A DNA stretch of 64,000 bases. Origin: Warburgia ugandensis (Eukaryota; Streptophyta; Magnoliopsida; Canellales; Canellaceae). Where the stretch lies: assembly GCA_035236585.1 (NCBI GenBank), contig CP141138.1, positions 23,695,437 through 23,759,436 on the forward strand. The letters are read 5' to 3'. The position numbers and the translations under genes are program-made. Below, in pieces: positions 37,621-49,880 of the stretch (position 1 is the first letter of the stretch; each line of letters opens with the position of its first letter). The notes under the pieces were generated by a model. The model did not search any database, was not told the origin of the DNA, and saw only the letters and a list, made by a program, of their open reading frames with translations.

Positions 37621-38811
37621 ATTGGTTTTTAAATTGTTATGGACCCTTGGGGTTTTCTTTTGGTATTTCTTTGAAATGATTATCGAAATTATATTAAATA
37701 ATAGTTTTTCCTCTTCCAAGGATCCCAACTATCTTACTGAATATTATTATCATTATATATGAAAAATGTTTTCAGAAAACCTGGGGTGTCACACATTAGT
37801 AAGGGTAAGCAGGTGGAGTAGCAATAAAGAGAGGACACGAGGACCATCTACTACATCAGAGATTGATTAGATGTATGCACTCATCTACTTGTCATTAACT
37901 TTTGTATGGGCTGTACAAGCACGCTATATTATGGTGGTAGAGTTGGACCTGACTCTTATTTGTATTAAGCACATACACTTACATGTTAGAGTTGGATGTG
38001 GTGTTTCATGGATGGAACCTTGGGATTTATTTACATTCATCATTATTGATACCTTTTCTCATGACTGGTATTTCTTCAAGTCTTTGGCTTTTGAATTGAG
38101 CATGTTATATATATCATATTGGTTTTTAAATTGTTATGGATTGGATGACCCTCGGCGTTTCTTTTGGCATTTCTTTGAAATGATTATTGTAATTATATTA
38201 AATACTAGATTTTCGTCTTCCAGGCATCCTGCCTATCTTACTAAATATTATTATTATTATTATTATATATGAAAAATGGTTTTAGAAAACTTGGGGTGTC
38301 ATAGATTAGTAAGGGCAAGCAAGTGGAGCAGCAATAGAGAGAAGACCACGAGGACCATCTACTACATCAGAGACTGATTTGATGTATGCACTCATCTACT
38401 TGTCATTGACTTTTCTATGGGCTATACAAGCACGCTTACATTATGGTGATAGAATTGGACCTAACTCTTATTTGTATTATGCACATAGACTTACATGTTA
38501 GAGTTGGATGTGTTGTTTGATGAATGGAACCCTAGGATATATTTACATTCGTCGTTATTGATATCTTTTCTCATGACCGGTATTTCTTCAGGTCTTTGGC
38601 TTTTGAATTGAGCATGCTATACATATCATATCGATTTTTAAATTGTTATGGATTTGATGACCCTCGGGGTTTTGTTTTGGCATTTCTTTGAAATGATTAT
38701 CGTAATTATATTAAATGCTAGTTTTTCCTCTTCTAGGGATCCCAACTATCTTACTAAATATTATTATTATTATTATACATAAAAAATGATTTTAGAAAAC
38801 CTAAGGTATCA
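33551..38811 (+). repeat. E3 5' LTR with tandemly amplified 3' part
   Basis: The first 3.2 kb matches the 3' LTR base for base in long blocks (for example 35860-36200 against 44720-45050). From 36711 the final roughly 0.5 kb is repeated. The LTR ends GGTATCA at 38811, five bases before the primer-binding site. Confidence 0.85.
36711..38811 (+). repeat. Four tandem units of about 510-545 bp in the E3 5' LTR
   Basis: Units start with TAGTAAGGGCAAGCAGGTGG-like sequence at about 36711, 37252, 37797 and 38307. Units 1-3 each end with an LTR-terminal GGGGTGTCA(C/T)A motif before the next begins; unit 4 ends at the LTR end. Each carries an (ATT)n run, long in unit 1 (about 37168-37211), and unit 2 also has a long (TA)n (37562-37616). 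The 3' LTR has one copy (about 45573-46077). Confidence 0.9.
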
Positions 38812-38816
38812 TGGAT

Positions 38817-38828
38817 TGGTATCAAAGC
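38817..38828 (+). other. E3 primer-binding site
   Basis: TGGTATCAAAGC, two bases or fewer from the initiator tRNA-Met complement, located five bases after the LTR end. Confidence 0.8.
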
Positions 38829-38946
38829 TAGGGTTTACTCCATCATTACCACTCCAAAGGTCCATTAGGATTAACAGCTTATAAGTTATCGTTAACACCT
38901 ATGTTAGAAGGAAGGCTTATATGATGAAATATTGGAACTCTAACAG

Positions 38947-39440
38947 ATGGCTCCTAAGAAGAGCCCAAGGTTCACCCCCACCCCATATGTCGTCACCCCT
39001 GTTGAATCTTCAAGAACAGGTAGTCAAGTTGCAGATATTGTGGCACAAGTGCTACAAGTTATTTTGTCGTATATGCAGCAACAACAATAGCAGGCCCAAA
39101 CTCAGCCCATGATTGTATCAAATACTACTAAAGATGAAAGGAGCATTGATAATGTGGACCAGTCTAATGAGAGCAGGAGGCCCTTCTCTTTTGCCAAGTT
39201 GCAACAACCCCAGAATCAGCAACAATTAACCAAAAAGGGCAAAACCTCTAAAAAGAAATGGTGTCCTAGGTGTAGAAGAGCACATCCTGGCCAGCCTTGT
39301 ACTAGAGCCAAATGACACAAGCAACCTGAACAGGGCAATTGCAGCGATGCTATGAGTGTGGAATGGTCAGGCATATTAGGTAGGACTGTCCCAAGAGTCA
39401 GAACAATGGACAAATCGATAGTGCAACCCAAACAAACATA
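38947..39440 (+). pseudogene. E3 gag lacking its capsid domain
   Basis: Starts ATGGCTCCTAAGAAG (MAPKKSPRFTPTPYVV) and runs through a glutamine run, broken by a stop, straight to SFAKLQQPQ and the cysteine-rich end (WCPRCRRAHPGQPC and CYECGMVRHIR, stop, DC). The capsid region seen in E1 between these parts is absent, so about 500 bp or more has been deleted. Confidence 0.75.
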
Positions 39441-39904
39441 GTTTCACACAATCTTGAATGAAGTTTGGCTGTCATTTGAAGGAAGGATCCCTTGAATGTG
39501 TTGTCGAGGTTGTATATATATGGGAATGAATGAACTCTTGGAAAGAATGATGAGGATTTTGTAACAATGTAAGACTCTGAGGCTACTACAATGGAATGAT
39601 CTATGATATACTAACTAGCTTAGTTGATCTGATAGGATATATGTATGATGTTCCGTATTGCAATATGAAGTAGAAGTATGAAAGAGCTAATGAGTAATTT
39701 GATGAATACTAATTTAAGAGAATTACAAAATTATTGTATGGAAGCACATCTACTGCTTAAAGTGGAATTCTTAAAATTGTTGGACTCGAATACTATATAA
39801 TCAATTCCACACAATGACCATAGGGAGTATAAATAATCCTAAACTAATGCAAAGAGATACCCTTGGTACATGAACAATACGAAAAGACTCAAACCTCCTG
39901 AACA

Positions 39905-40280
39905 TTCCTATCTGGGCAAATGAGAGGGTGAACATTGATGTCATTTGCATTGATATGCACGCATGTAAGTTAGCATTCGGACTAGATATATTGATGCCAG
40001 TTGGAAAGTCGATAGAGGCTACTGAATATTCTAAAGGGGTACCAAGGGAGATATTTGATATAAGGATGGATGCTGATGTCGTTTTGTTGGACATGGTGGA
40101 TTATGATGTCATCCTAGAGATGGACTGGTTGGCTACCTATTGGGCTACTATGGACTGTCATAAGAAGCAAGTTACATTTAATATGCTTGGTCTACTAGTG
40201 GTCATATTCCAAGGTAGAAAGAGTATTACCGGCACTAGTATCATTTCTGCCACGAAGGTGGTGCAGTATTAGGTGCGAGG
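39905..40280 (+). pseudogene. E3 protease C-terminal part
   Basis: Reads KLAFGLDILMPVGKSIEATEY, then YDVILEMDWLATYWATMDCH, closely parallel to the E1 protease. The N-terminal part with the catalytic Asp is not found in frame, so the domain is incomplete. Confidence 0.7.
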
Positions 40281-40339
40281 GTACCGGGTATTCTTAGCTT
40301 GTATGACGGTGGTAGATAGTAAGCAACCACATAGAGGCC

Positions 40340-41760
40340 ATTGATGTGGTGTGAGATTTCGCCGATGTATTTCTTGAGGAACTACCAAGGCTACCACCAT
40401 GTAGGGAGATCGACCTTAGGATAGACTTGGTGCTAGGTACAACACCTAATTCTAAGGCACCGTGTAGGATGGCTTTAGCAAAGTTAAGAGAGCTTAAGGC
40501 GCAGTTGCAGGAAGTAATTAATAACGGCTTCATCAGGCTAAGTGGGTCCTCTTGGGGGAGCACCAATCCTCTTCGTCAAGAAAAAGGACAGATCATTGAA
40601 GCTGTGCATTGACTATCGGTTGTTGAACAGTGCCACTGTGAAGAATCGATATCCCTTGCCTCACATTGATGATTGTTTGATCTGCATCAATCGGTGCAAG
40701 TGCTCTCTAAGATAGATCTGAGATCAGGCTACCACCAGTTGAAGATCAGAGAGGAGAATATTCCATAGACTACATTTAGGAATTGCTATGGCCACTACCA
40801 GTTCTTGGTGATGACTTTGGGTTGACTAACGTACCGGTAGTGTTCATGGATCTGATGAACCAGGTCTTCCAAGCTTGCTTAGATAAGTTCGTCATCGTCT
40901 TTGTTGACAACATCCTAGTCTACTTGCTTAGCCACGAGGCACATAGGGAACACCTTTATACAGTGTTGGACACCCTTTGGACACCCTTTGTTGACATCGC
41001 CTGTATGCGAAATTCAACAAATGTGATTTTTGGTTGGAATAGGTACAATTTTTAGGCAACATAGTATCAAAGGATGGAGTGGTTGTAGACCCAACCGAGG
41101 TGGAGGCAGTGTTACACTGGGAGAGACCCACGACAGTGAGCTAGATATGTAACTTCCTCAGTTTGGCAAGGTATTATTGCCAATTCATCGATGGATTCTC
41201 GAGGACTGCATTGCCTTTGACTACCCTAACCGGGAAAGATACCAAGTTTACTTGGACTGATGCCTGTGAGGAGAGCTTCCAAGAGCTCCAAAGGAGGCTT
41301 ACTACCACAGCAGTGTTGACCTTACCCTCTAGATTGGATGGTTATGTGGTCTATTGTAATGCTTCGGATTAGGGCCTAGGAGCGATATTGATGCAACATG
41401 GGAAGGTAATCACCTATGCGTCAAGGCAACTGAAAACACATGAGGTGAATTATCTAAACCATTATCTGGAGTTTGTAGCGATAATATTTTTATTGAAGTC
41501 CTGGAGACACTATTTATATGGTGAGAAGTTCTTGGTGTTCTCTGACCACAAGAGCTTCAAGTATTTCTTTACTTAGAGCTATTTGAACATGAGGCAATGC
41601 AAATGGATGGAATATCTCAAGGACTTCGACTTCATCATTCAGTATCACCCAGGGAAAACTAACATTGTTGCAGATGCTTTGAGCAAGAAGTCGAGAGTGA
41701 TGTTTGCCAACATATCGACTGATTTCTTAACAGGATCCTATAGACACAAGTCAGGGATAC
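40340..41760 (+). pseudogene. E3 reverse transcriptase and RNase H
   Basis: Polymerase blocks: [39 protein letters not shown], then FVDNILVY where the catalytic pair should be DD; here the second Asp is Asn. A short tandem duplication (GGACACCCTTT repeated near 40968-40990) adds a frameshift. RNase H (41163-41840) contains [43 protein letters not shown] and DFIIQYHPGKTNIVADALS, with single stops between. Confidence 0.8.
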
Positions 41761-41869
41761 GGAGACTTAGAACTTGGCACACAAGGCCAATTTTATTAGA
41801 GGACCAGATGGTGGTGTCAGGTTTAGGGGCAGGCAAGTAGTTCCTACAGATGGTGAGTTGAGGAGCGAG

Positions 41870-42960
41870 TTACTTCAGGAGGTACACCAATCCCAGTATA
41901 CGATTCATCCCAAAGGTACAAAAAAGTACCAGGACCTTCGGAGACACTTTTGGTGGAACAGAATGAAAAAGGATGTTAGGGAATGCATGGCACGATGTTT
42001 GACCTGTTAGTAGATTAAGGCAGAACATTAACAGCCATCATCTATGTTGTTGCAGACATTGGATCTCCCATAGTGGAAGTGGGACCAGCTTACCATGGAT
42101 TTCATTGTGGGCCTTTCGAGGACTGCTAGCTGACATGACATGACATGAGTTATTGTTAATAGATAGACAAAGTCCACCCGTTTCCTCCCCATTAGACAAA
42201 ACCAGACTATGGATAGCTTAGTAAGGCTGTATGTCAACGATATTGTGAGCTTACATGGGGTCCGCTTGACGATCATTTCAGATCGAGACACTCAGTTTAC
42301 CTCGAAGCACTGGCAGAGCGTGCAGGAGGCCTTGGGATCAAGACTAAGGTTTAGCACAATGTTCCACTCCCAAACAGATGACCAGACTGAGAGGACCATC
42401 CAGATAGTCGATGATATGTTGAGGGCCTGCATCATAGACTAGAAGGGTAGCTAGGATGAGAATTCGCCACTTGTCAAGTTTGCCTATAATAACTGCTACC
42501 ACACGAGCATCAGCATAGCTCCATACGAGGCACTTTATGGCAGACCTTGATGGTTACCTTTATATTGCAGTGATGTGGGGGAGAGACACATTGTGAAATT
42601 CGCGTTGGTGGAACAGTATGTTGAGAAGGTTCGACTTCTTCAGAAACGACTGTTGACAACCCACAGCTGTTAGAAGAGTTATGTTGACAAGAGGTGGAAG
42701 GACTTAGAGTTTGCCGTTGGTGAGCATGTGTTTTTGAAGATTTCCCCTATGGAGTAATGAGGTTTAGTAGCAAGGGAAAACTCAGTCCCAAGTACATTGA
42801 TCCTTTTAAGATCCTACGCAAAGTTGGACCGCTTGCATACCAGCTGGCGATATCATCGCAGTTGGCAGGTGTACATGACGTCTTCCACGTGTATATGCTG
42901 AGGAAGTACATGTCAAACCCGTCTTACATATTTGAGTAGATACTAGAAGAGTTGCAGCCT
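41870..42960 (+). pseudogene. E3 integrase, C-terminally truncated
   Basis: The zinc region (YTIHPKGTKKYQDLRRHFWW through CMARCLTC) is followed by the core: MDFIVGL near 42095, then DSLVRLYVNDIVSLHGVRL, IISDRDTQFTSKHWQSVQEA and DDQTERTIQIVDDML (42209-42442), so D, D and E are all visible, though not in one open frame. The C-terminal domain (PKYIDPFKILRKVGPLAYQL, 42757-42939) ends LEELQPDL and joins LTR sequence at about 42967; the chromodomain tail and purine tract seen in E1 and E2 are missing. Confidence 0.8.
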
Positions 42961-42966
42961 GATTTG

Positions 42967-45900
42967 AAAATTTTGCAATTTTATGGAAATTGGACCTCCA
43001 AGAATTTGAAAAGTTTTAGAAATATAAACCACTAATTGAAACCTCAGTATTTAGAATGTACGCAAGAAATGGAGTCCAATGACTCTAAGAACGCTAAAAT
43101 CAGAGACCAAACAAAAATCTTCAAATTATTTTAATTAAGGTCTTTTAATAGATTAAATGAGGGGAAAATGGTAATTATACATGTGGGTCCCACTCACAAG
43201 GCACGAAAACCCATAAATTGTCAGCCATGGTTTCGCATTAAGTGGTGATTACTAGCAATAAATGCAGGTAATCATTTTGCATTTAATGCAGTCATAAAAT
43301 AAAACAAATTAATAAAAATCTTAATATAATATTATTAATGGGGGAGCCTTAAATGCGCCTCCTCCCCCATTAATGTCACCTTAGGTTTTTCCCCCAAGCC
43401 TCGATTGACATTTTACCATTGATGGCAATGACAACGACCGGCAAACAGCGGGACGACAGCAATGCTCACTCCCTCATATAGCGACAGAGACAAACTCCAG
43501 ATGGACCCAATGAAGGTAGGCCATCAACATCTTCTCCCTCCCTTTCCCTTTTTGTTCTAAGGACCATGGATCTAGCATGGAAAGAACAGACAGCCTGGGC
43601 ACGTTGTCCTCAACAGGCGACACATCCGGGACACACATAGAAGACGCATGTCGACGATGTGTGTGCAAGGCGCGACCGTGTGCATCATCCTCAATAGCGA
43701 TGGGACGTCAGCACGTCCTGACAACTGGAACACACCATGTGTGTTTGGTGACCAAAAAGCATGCAGGCACGTCCTAGAAGTGCGTCACATGCGTGGAGCA
43801 TCCTCGTGACATCGAATTTAAAATAATTTCAACCCAGAGTTAATTTGGACCGTTAAAACAGATCTGAGACTTGATTTAGCAATTATAGGGGCTACAGAGG
43901 TCTAAATCACAATCAGAGACATCTGTCGGATTCATCTCAACAGCGCGGACCTATATTTAATGTCAAAACCTTGATTTGACCACTTCTAATTAGATCAATT
44001 CACAAATCTTATCCAATAGCTTAGATCAGCCTGATCAAGTGATGATCATGCTTAAAAAGTGAACAAATACATCAATTAGGAGATGATCTAGTGAAATTGA
44101 TGGATGAATTTCAAGTATACATCAATAAAATTGATCTTGACTATCAATCTGATCATGACCTTAGAATTGACCAATCAAAGAACATTCGAACCGTCAGATC
44201 AACATACGGTCATGGATTATGATGAATAAGACTAGAATTGGTGATCTAATTGTAGATCTAAGCAATAAAGAACGATCCAACAGTTAGATCGTCTTCAAAC
44301 TTAACAAGATGGGAGAAATTAGCTCCCTAATGACCAAAGAACACAATTATAGTAGTAAATGACATAGTGTGGAATTATGGTCTAACAAGTACTTCAAAGC
44401 GCACAAGTTGAGGGAGTTATAAGCTTGATAAGGTGTACTGAGCATTTAAGGTAGGTTATTACATTTAGTGTTTTTCTGATTTCATGGATCATGACATATC
44501 TACTTGAGAACTCCATTTATGATAGCAGTCGAAGCATGGATTTTATGTTACTATTATGTTTTTATGAGACTGCCTTCATCTGCATAGTTGAAATTATGAT
44601 ATCTAAGTTTCACATGATTTATACCTTGTTCTCAATGCATGACTGATGATGTATTAGCAAGTCTTATTGACTTGATCTTCTTGAGATTGACTACACAGAA
44701 TTTTTATGATTTATCTCGTGTTTTCGCCGTTTTATGATGGGTGTTTCTGTCCAATGGATGTTATGCTAAGAAAGTCGTAGGGTTGGCCACCCGCCCTCTG
44801 AATTTACATATTATAGACAATGCCCTAATATAGTGGGTATTGCGTGCGATTGTGGTAACCATGGGCAGGCCACCCACGCACGTCTGACCGACTCCCATGT
44901 CTCGACAGACACTAGTCTTCCATTCTGGTGTCGACAACGAGTGGCAGTGGTTTATACCCTGAAGTCGTTGCCACTGCAGTATAGCAATCTATACTTTTAT
45001 TTTGTATTCTCATGTGGTATAGATACATTGGGTGAACCCTATATGGGTAGCCAAATGTGGGCGGGCCGACGGGCTGAGCGAGCTACCTGGTGTGCGAGCT
45101 GCAGGTGAGGGACCCAGGGATTTGAAATGAGTACTCCTTGCTAGATATGTGAGTGTAGTGAGAAAGTCATGGGGCACGATAGGGTTTGCACGCCTTATTA
45201 CTCACGATTTGCATCCATGTTTGAAATGATAAAAGTGACTGTATTTGACTCTCAAATGCATAAGCATGCATTATCCATGTCTTGCATGTCATGATTATTT
45301 GTCAGGATATCTTTACATTTATGCACAAATCATGCTTTCAACTGCCATTGCTTTTATTACAAACTCTTGATTATTCATGTATCATTTATTTCTGAATACC
45401 TGATGATTTGACTCATTATACGAATATTTTACATCCATGAGATTTATCATGACTTGGTATTTCTACTTCACACCAACTATATTCTATTCGATATTTAATG
45501 TGATCACCTACACAAGCGATAGCTTGCTAAGACATTGCTTTGGGTTGCAATGCCTCAAATTTAGAGCTGTATAGTAGTAAGGGCAAGCAGGTGGAGCATC
45601 AACAGAGAGAAAGGACCACAAGGACCATCTACTACATCAGAGGCTAATTAGATGTATGCACTCATCTACTTGTCATTGACTTTTGCATGGGCTGTACAAG
45701 CACACTTATATTATGGTGATAGGGTTGGACATGACTCTTATTTGTATTATGCACATAGACTTACATGTTAGAGTTGGATGTGGTGTTTGATGGATGAAAC
45801 CATGGGATTTATTTACATTCGTCGTTGTTGGTATCTTTTCTCATGATCATTATTTCTTCAACTCTTTGGCTTTGGAATTGAGCACGCTATATATATTATA

Positions 45901-46077
45901 TTAGTTTTTAATTTGTTATGAATTGAATGACCCTCAGGGTTTTCTTTTGGCATTTCTTTGAAATGATTATTGTAATTATATTAAATACTAGTTTTTCCTC
46001 TTCCAGGGATCCCAACTATCTTACTAAATATTATTATTATATATGAAAAATGGTTTTAGAAAACCCAGGGTGTCACA
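42967..46077 (+). repeat. E3 3' LTR
   Basis: Matches the 5' LTR from its position of about 33570 onward; the first 15-20 bases (including TGTAATA) are missing at the junction with integrase. Ends CCAGGGTGTCACA. Confidence 0.85.
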
Positions 46078-46084
46078 AGCCTCC

Positions 46085-47960
46085 TCTTATTAGTAACGAC
46101 TAGCATTATTTATCTTTACAATGCTAATTCCAACCACTTATCAGTGACATATTTTTACCACATTGAACTGGAGGCTTGAATTTATCATGGGTTCCATCAC
46201 TGTTGATTTTGTGAATTCAAGAGTTTAAGACCTGTCCCTTTGGATATACATCGTATCCCTCTTGAGAGACATTTAGTGAGAAGGTTAGCAAGATTCAAGC
46301 TACATATTACATATGACAAATTTATAGCCCCTTCTTTTATTATTCCCCTTATATAAGTATGCCTTAGACTTGTATATCTAGATTTGCATTATATAGCTTG
46401 ACTATCGCATTTTACTAGCATGGTGACAAAGGTTTAGGCTATACTGGAGTATCTAATAATAGATTCTTTAACCATTTGGCCTCTTTATCGACTACTGCTA
46501 ATGCAATAAACTCAAACTCCATAGTTGAGTGCAAAATGCAAGTTTGTTTTTTAGAACCCCAAGATACAGCTACTCCTCCTAGGGTGTACACTCAATTGGT
46601 AATTGACTTATTATCACCTACATTCGATATCCAATTAGCATTAGTGAAACCCTCTAATACTGATGGATATCCCTCATATGATTAACAAACATCTCTAGTT
46701 AGTTTGAGATAACCAGGAAATCTCCTTATAGCCATGTAATGTTTTATGCTTGGATTACTAGTAGATCGACTAAGTTTACAAATTTCGAAGGCTATCTCGA
46801 GTATAGTACAATGCATTGCAAACATTAGTTATGCAACAACTCTACCTTCATGTCTCTACAATTTTATACTTAGATCATATTAGGTATGTGAAATTTTTGC
46901 ATTGAGATGCTGAAATTTATATAGCACCTTTGCTATATAATAGGTTTGACTCAATAAGTAACCCCCACTTTTTTTATATACTTTAAAACCAAATATGGTA
47001 TTCACTTCCCCGAGATCCTTCATTTTAAATCCAGAAGATAGAAATCCTTTAGTCTTTCTTATACCATTCGTGCTAGAACATATAATTAACATATCATCCA
47101 CATATAAGCAAACCATCACAATGTAATCTTGACAAACATTAGAATAAATACATTTATTAACATCATTATGTATTTATTGTGTGGGCACATTGAACCCAAT
47201 GCTTCCAACACCACAAGTTCAGCTTTAGTAAGAATCCTATTTAACTCACAAAAATCCGAATGAATTCAATTGAATATTTGGGAGGATCTTTCAAGACTAG
47301 GAAAAGGTTATTTAGGAAATTTGGATTATATACATGTCTTACAGTTTGACTCATCATAATTGTGTGGGCGCATAGAACCTAGTGCTTCCATCACCACAAG
47401 TCTCTTCTCTCATCGATTGTATGTTCTCGGTTATTTTACTAATAAACCATTTTATTTAGTGTAAATGGGGAAATATATTGATGAATAATACCGTGTTGTT
47501 TACAAAAATCAGAAAGATCATTAAGAAATACCCACTAGCTCTACCACTATGAAGCCTTTAATCTTCTTTTTATTCAAATTTTCAAATTCAGCTATAGTAA
47601 GAATCCCATTTAACTCACATTAATCCAAATGAATTAAATCAAATATTTGGGAGGATCTTTCAACACTAGGAAAAGGTTTTTTTGGAAATTTGGATTATAT
47701 ACGTGTCTTACAGTTCAACTTATCATAATTGTGTGGGCATGTAGAACCCAGTGCTTCCAACACCACAGGTTCAGCTTTAGTAAGAATCCTATTTAACTCA
47801 AGTAAATCCGAATGAATTAAATCGAATATTTGGGAGGATCTTTCAACACTAGGAAAAGGCTTTTTAGGAAATTTGGATTATATACATGACTTATAGTTTG
47901 ACTCATCATAATTGTGCAAGCGCGTAGAACCCAATGCTTCCATCTCTTCTCTCATTGATT
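46085..47960 (-). mobile_element. Ty1/copia remnant with triplicated pre-integrase segment
   Basis: The minus strand contains, in order, the GAG-pre-integrase/integrase start (47944-47218, three copies), a reverse transcriptase C-terminal piece (46880-47119: VCLYVDDMLIICSS, MKDLGEVNTIFGFKV) with the YVDD box, and RNase H (about 46880-46400: [31 protein letters not shown]). Much of integrase and polymerase is deleted. RNase H has many stops. The 3' end is cut off by E3 at 46077. Confidence 0.8.
47218..47944 (-). repeat. Three copies of an approximately 180-bp copia segment
   Basis: Copies at 47218-47400, 47587-47768 and 47770-47944. Each encodes, on the minus strand, a CKT(C/R)I-SKFPKxPF-ERSSQIF-HSDxCELNxILT-like block, the zinc-binding/GAG-pre-integrase junction of copia elements. 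Copies 2 and 3 abut; copies 1 and 2 are separated by about 186 bp. Confidence 0.85.
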
Positions 47961-48640
47961 GTATCTTCTCGGTTATAAGGTAGAATGAAATAGTATGATT
48001 CATCCTCTGTTAATAAACTCATAGTCACCACATACAGAAAAAGGCTCCAAGACCTTGATATCCAAAGATCAAGTTTGTAGCTTAGTTATGGGGCAGAAAA
48101 GTGTTAAGCACCAACCCTATCCAGTCCAAAAATAGGTCTCTATGAAATGTAATGGGCCACAAAAGGTAAAGAACTAATAGATAATAACAAGATAATTTTG
48201 TTCAACACAAATCCAAATCCAAACCCAATGCTAGCATAGTATGCATGTGCTTACTAAAGATTTTTCTACTCTCTCCCTCTCTCGCTCTTGGAAACTAAGC
48301 TTCAAATATGAGCTCATCTAGTTCTTCTCAAGAAGCAATGTGGGACTAAGTTTTGGCAACTTTTACTACTGTGAAAAGATTTTCGAAGGGGAACCAAAAG
48401 ATTGAAAACTTAGGTCTATATAAAGTTCATTTGGAAAAACTTATAGTTTGTGTGCCCTTTTAGAAGTAGCTAAAAGACATTACTTTTCCAACTCTCCTAA
48501 ATAATAAAATAAAATTTTCTTACATTATTATATTATTTAATGAACAAAAATGCCTAACAATTAACTTTGTTGCAGTAATTCACCCAATATCATATCATAT
48601 CAAACAAGGGGCTGGAATCAAGTTTTGAGATTTTTCACAG
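47961..48640. other. Unassigned stretch
   Basis: No gene recognised. AT-rich with a TCTCTCCCTCTCTC run near 48270. It may be the 5' side of the copia remnant, but no LTR pair was seen. Confidence 0.4.
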
Positions 48641-49880
48641 ATTGAAAATCAACCTTTAAAGGAGATAATTCATAGACTATACAATCTCGCCATTGATAAG
48701 GATGCTTCAGTGAAGGATTATAGTTATTTGAATGGGAATAATTATGGCTGGTCAATCATTTATAGAAGAAAAGGGATTTTAGTATGAGAAATTGAAGAAC
48801 AAGAGAGATTAATGAATTTGTTATTTCCCAACTCACATTAGATGTTAAGCTAATGATTGGAGGTGGACTCTTCTTTATTGCATTCTTGTTTCGAGCTCTT
48901 ATTGGGATTAATGATTCAAGACCTATTGCTAAGGTTAGGGCATGAAAGGTGCCTCATAGAATTCGATGCTTTGGCTGGCTTGCTGGCTATAAAGAGGCTC
49001 TTACTCGAGATGTTTTGATGGCTAAAGGATGGTAACTAGCAAATAGGTGCCCATTGTGTCTTCTGCAAATGGAAAACACTAACCATCTATTTATGCATTG
49101 TTTGTATTCCCCTAAGATCCAGTTTGAAGTCGCATGTGGGATGCCTTGCTCAGTTTTAAATATTGTTTCTACTTGGAGATTGAAGAGAAAACTGGTAAGA
49201 CAGAGAATCTATGGTTATAGTGTTTACTAGTTACCGTGGTTAATTTGATAAGAAAGAAATGAGGGAATTTTCAGAAGCTCCTCCACCCCTCATCATATTA
49301 TGGTTTCTTAGATCAAATGGCTAGTATAATCTTACACAGCAGTTGATCAACTCTGCAAAGGGCTATAGCCTGCAGGTTATTCATTGCTCATGGAAGTCTC
49401 TAATGGCAATTAAACAGCAAAAAAAAGAAATAATACGCTGTTTAGATTGCTCCAAAAACTGGGTGGATCAAATTAAATTTTGATGGTTCATCTGTTGGTG
49501 AATCTGGTCGTGTTGGAGTAGCTGCAAGTGGAGGCCTTATAAGAGATGAAAATTGGGACGTTCTCTTAAAATTTTCAGTCCCAATCAATAGAAAAGAGGT
49601 TATTTAAGCAGAGGTAGTGGCTGCTAGATTCGGAATTCTACTTGCGGATGGATATCCAGGCAAGCCTTTATGTATTGAAGGTGAATCTAGCACTGTTGTT
49701 GTGGTTTTTGAAGAAATCAGATAAAGCTATGTACATGACACTTTGCATCAATATTTGAAGCGATTGCTGATATTTTACGAATGAGACAGGTTTTTATATC
49801 TTACAATGCCGAGGTGGATAAATTAGCAAATGATGGGAGCGAGCAAATGGTCTTAGAGTCTGGCCTTAAAGAACTTTAAA
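48640..49880 (+). mobile_element. L1-type LINE 3' fragment a (zinc-binding region and RNase H)
   Basis: Plus-strand translation gives the C-terminal part of a plant L1 ORF2: LYNLAIDKDASVKDYSY near 48690, a zf-RVT-like stretch (WLAGYKEALTRDVLMAKGW, NRCPLCLLQMENTNHLFMHC near 49010-49110), then an RNase H (GWIKLNFDGSSVGESGRVGV, GGLIRDENWDVLLKFSVPI near 49465-49590). Stops and frameshifts occur throughout. The 5' part (endonuclease, most of the polymerase) is absent. Confidence 0.75.

Larger units (their letters stand above)
33551..46077 (+). mobile_element. E3: Ty3/gypsy chromovirus (Tekay/Del-like), about 12.5 kb, defective
   Basis: A 5' LTR (33551-38811) and 3' LTR (about 42967-46077) share the same sequence over about 3.1 kb and bound primer-binding site, short gag, protease, reverse transcriptase, RNase H and integrase in gypsy order. 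The LTR begins TGTAATATATG and ends TGTCACA. Flanks AGTCT (33546-33550) and AGCCT (46078-46082) are a TSD with one mismatch. The 5' LTR is 2.1 kb longer because its 3' part is present four times. The integrase C terminus, purine tract and first bases of the 3' LTR are deleted. Same family as E1 by pol sequence. Confidence 0.88.

Noticed and set aside
37045-37762. Isoleucine- and tyrosine/isoleucine-rich open frames
   Set aside because: Translations of (ATT)n and (TA)n microsatellites in the E3 LTR array.
36800-46070. Open frames in the E3 LTRs such as 35893-36213 and 44833-45108 as host genes
   Set aside because: The same frames occur in both LTRs, are diverged without codon-position bias and have no recognisable domain.
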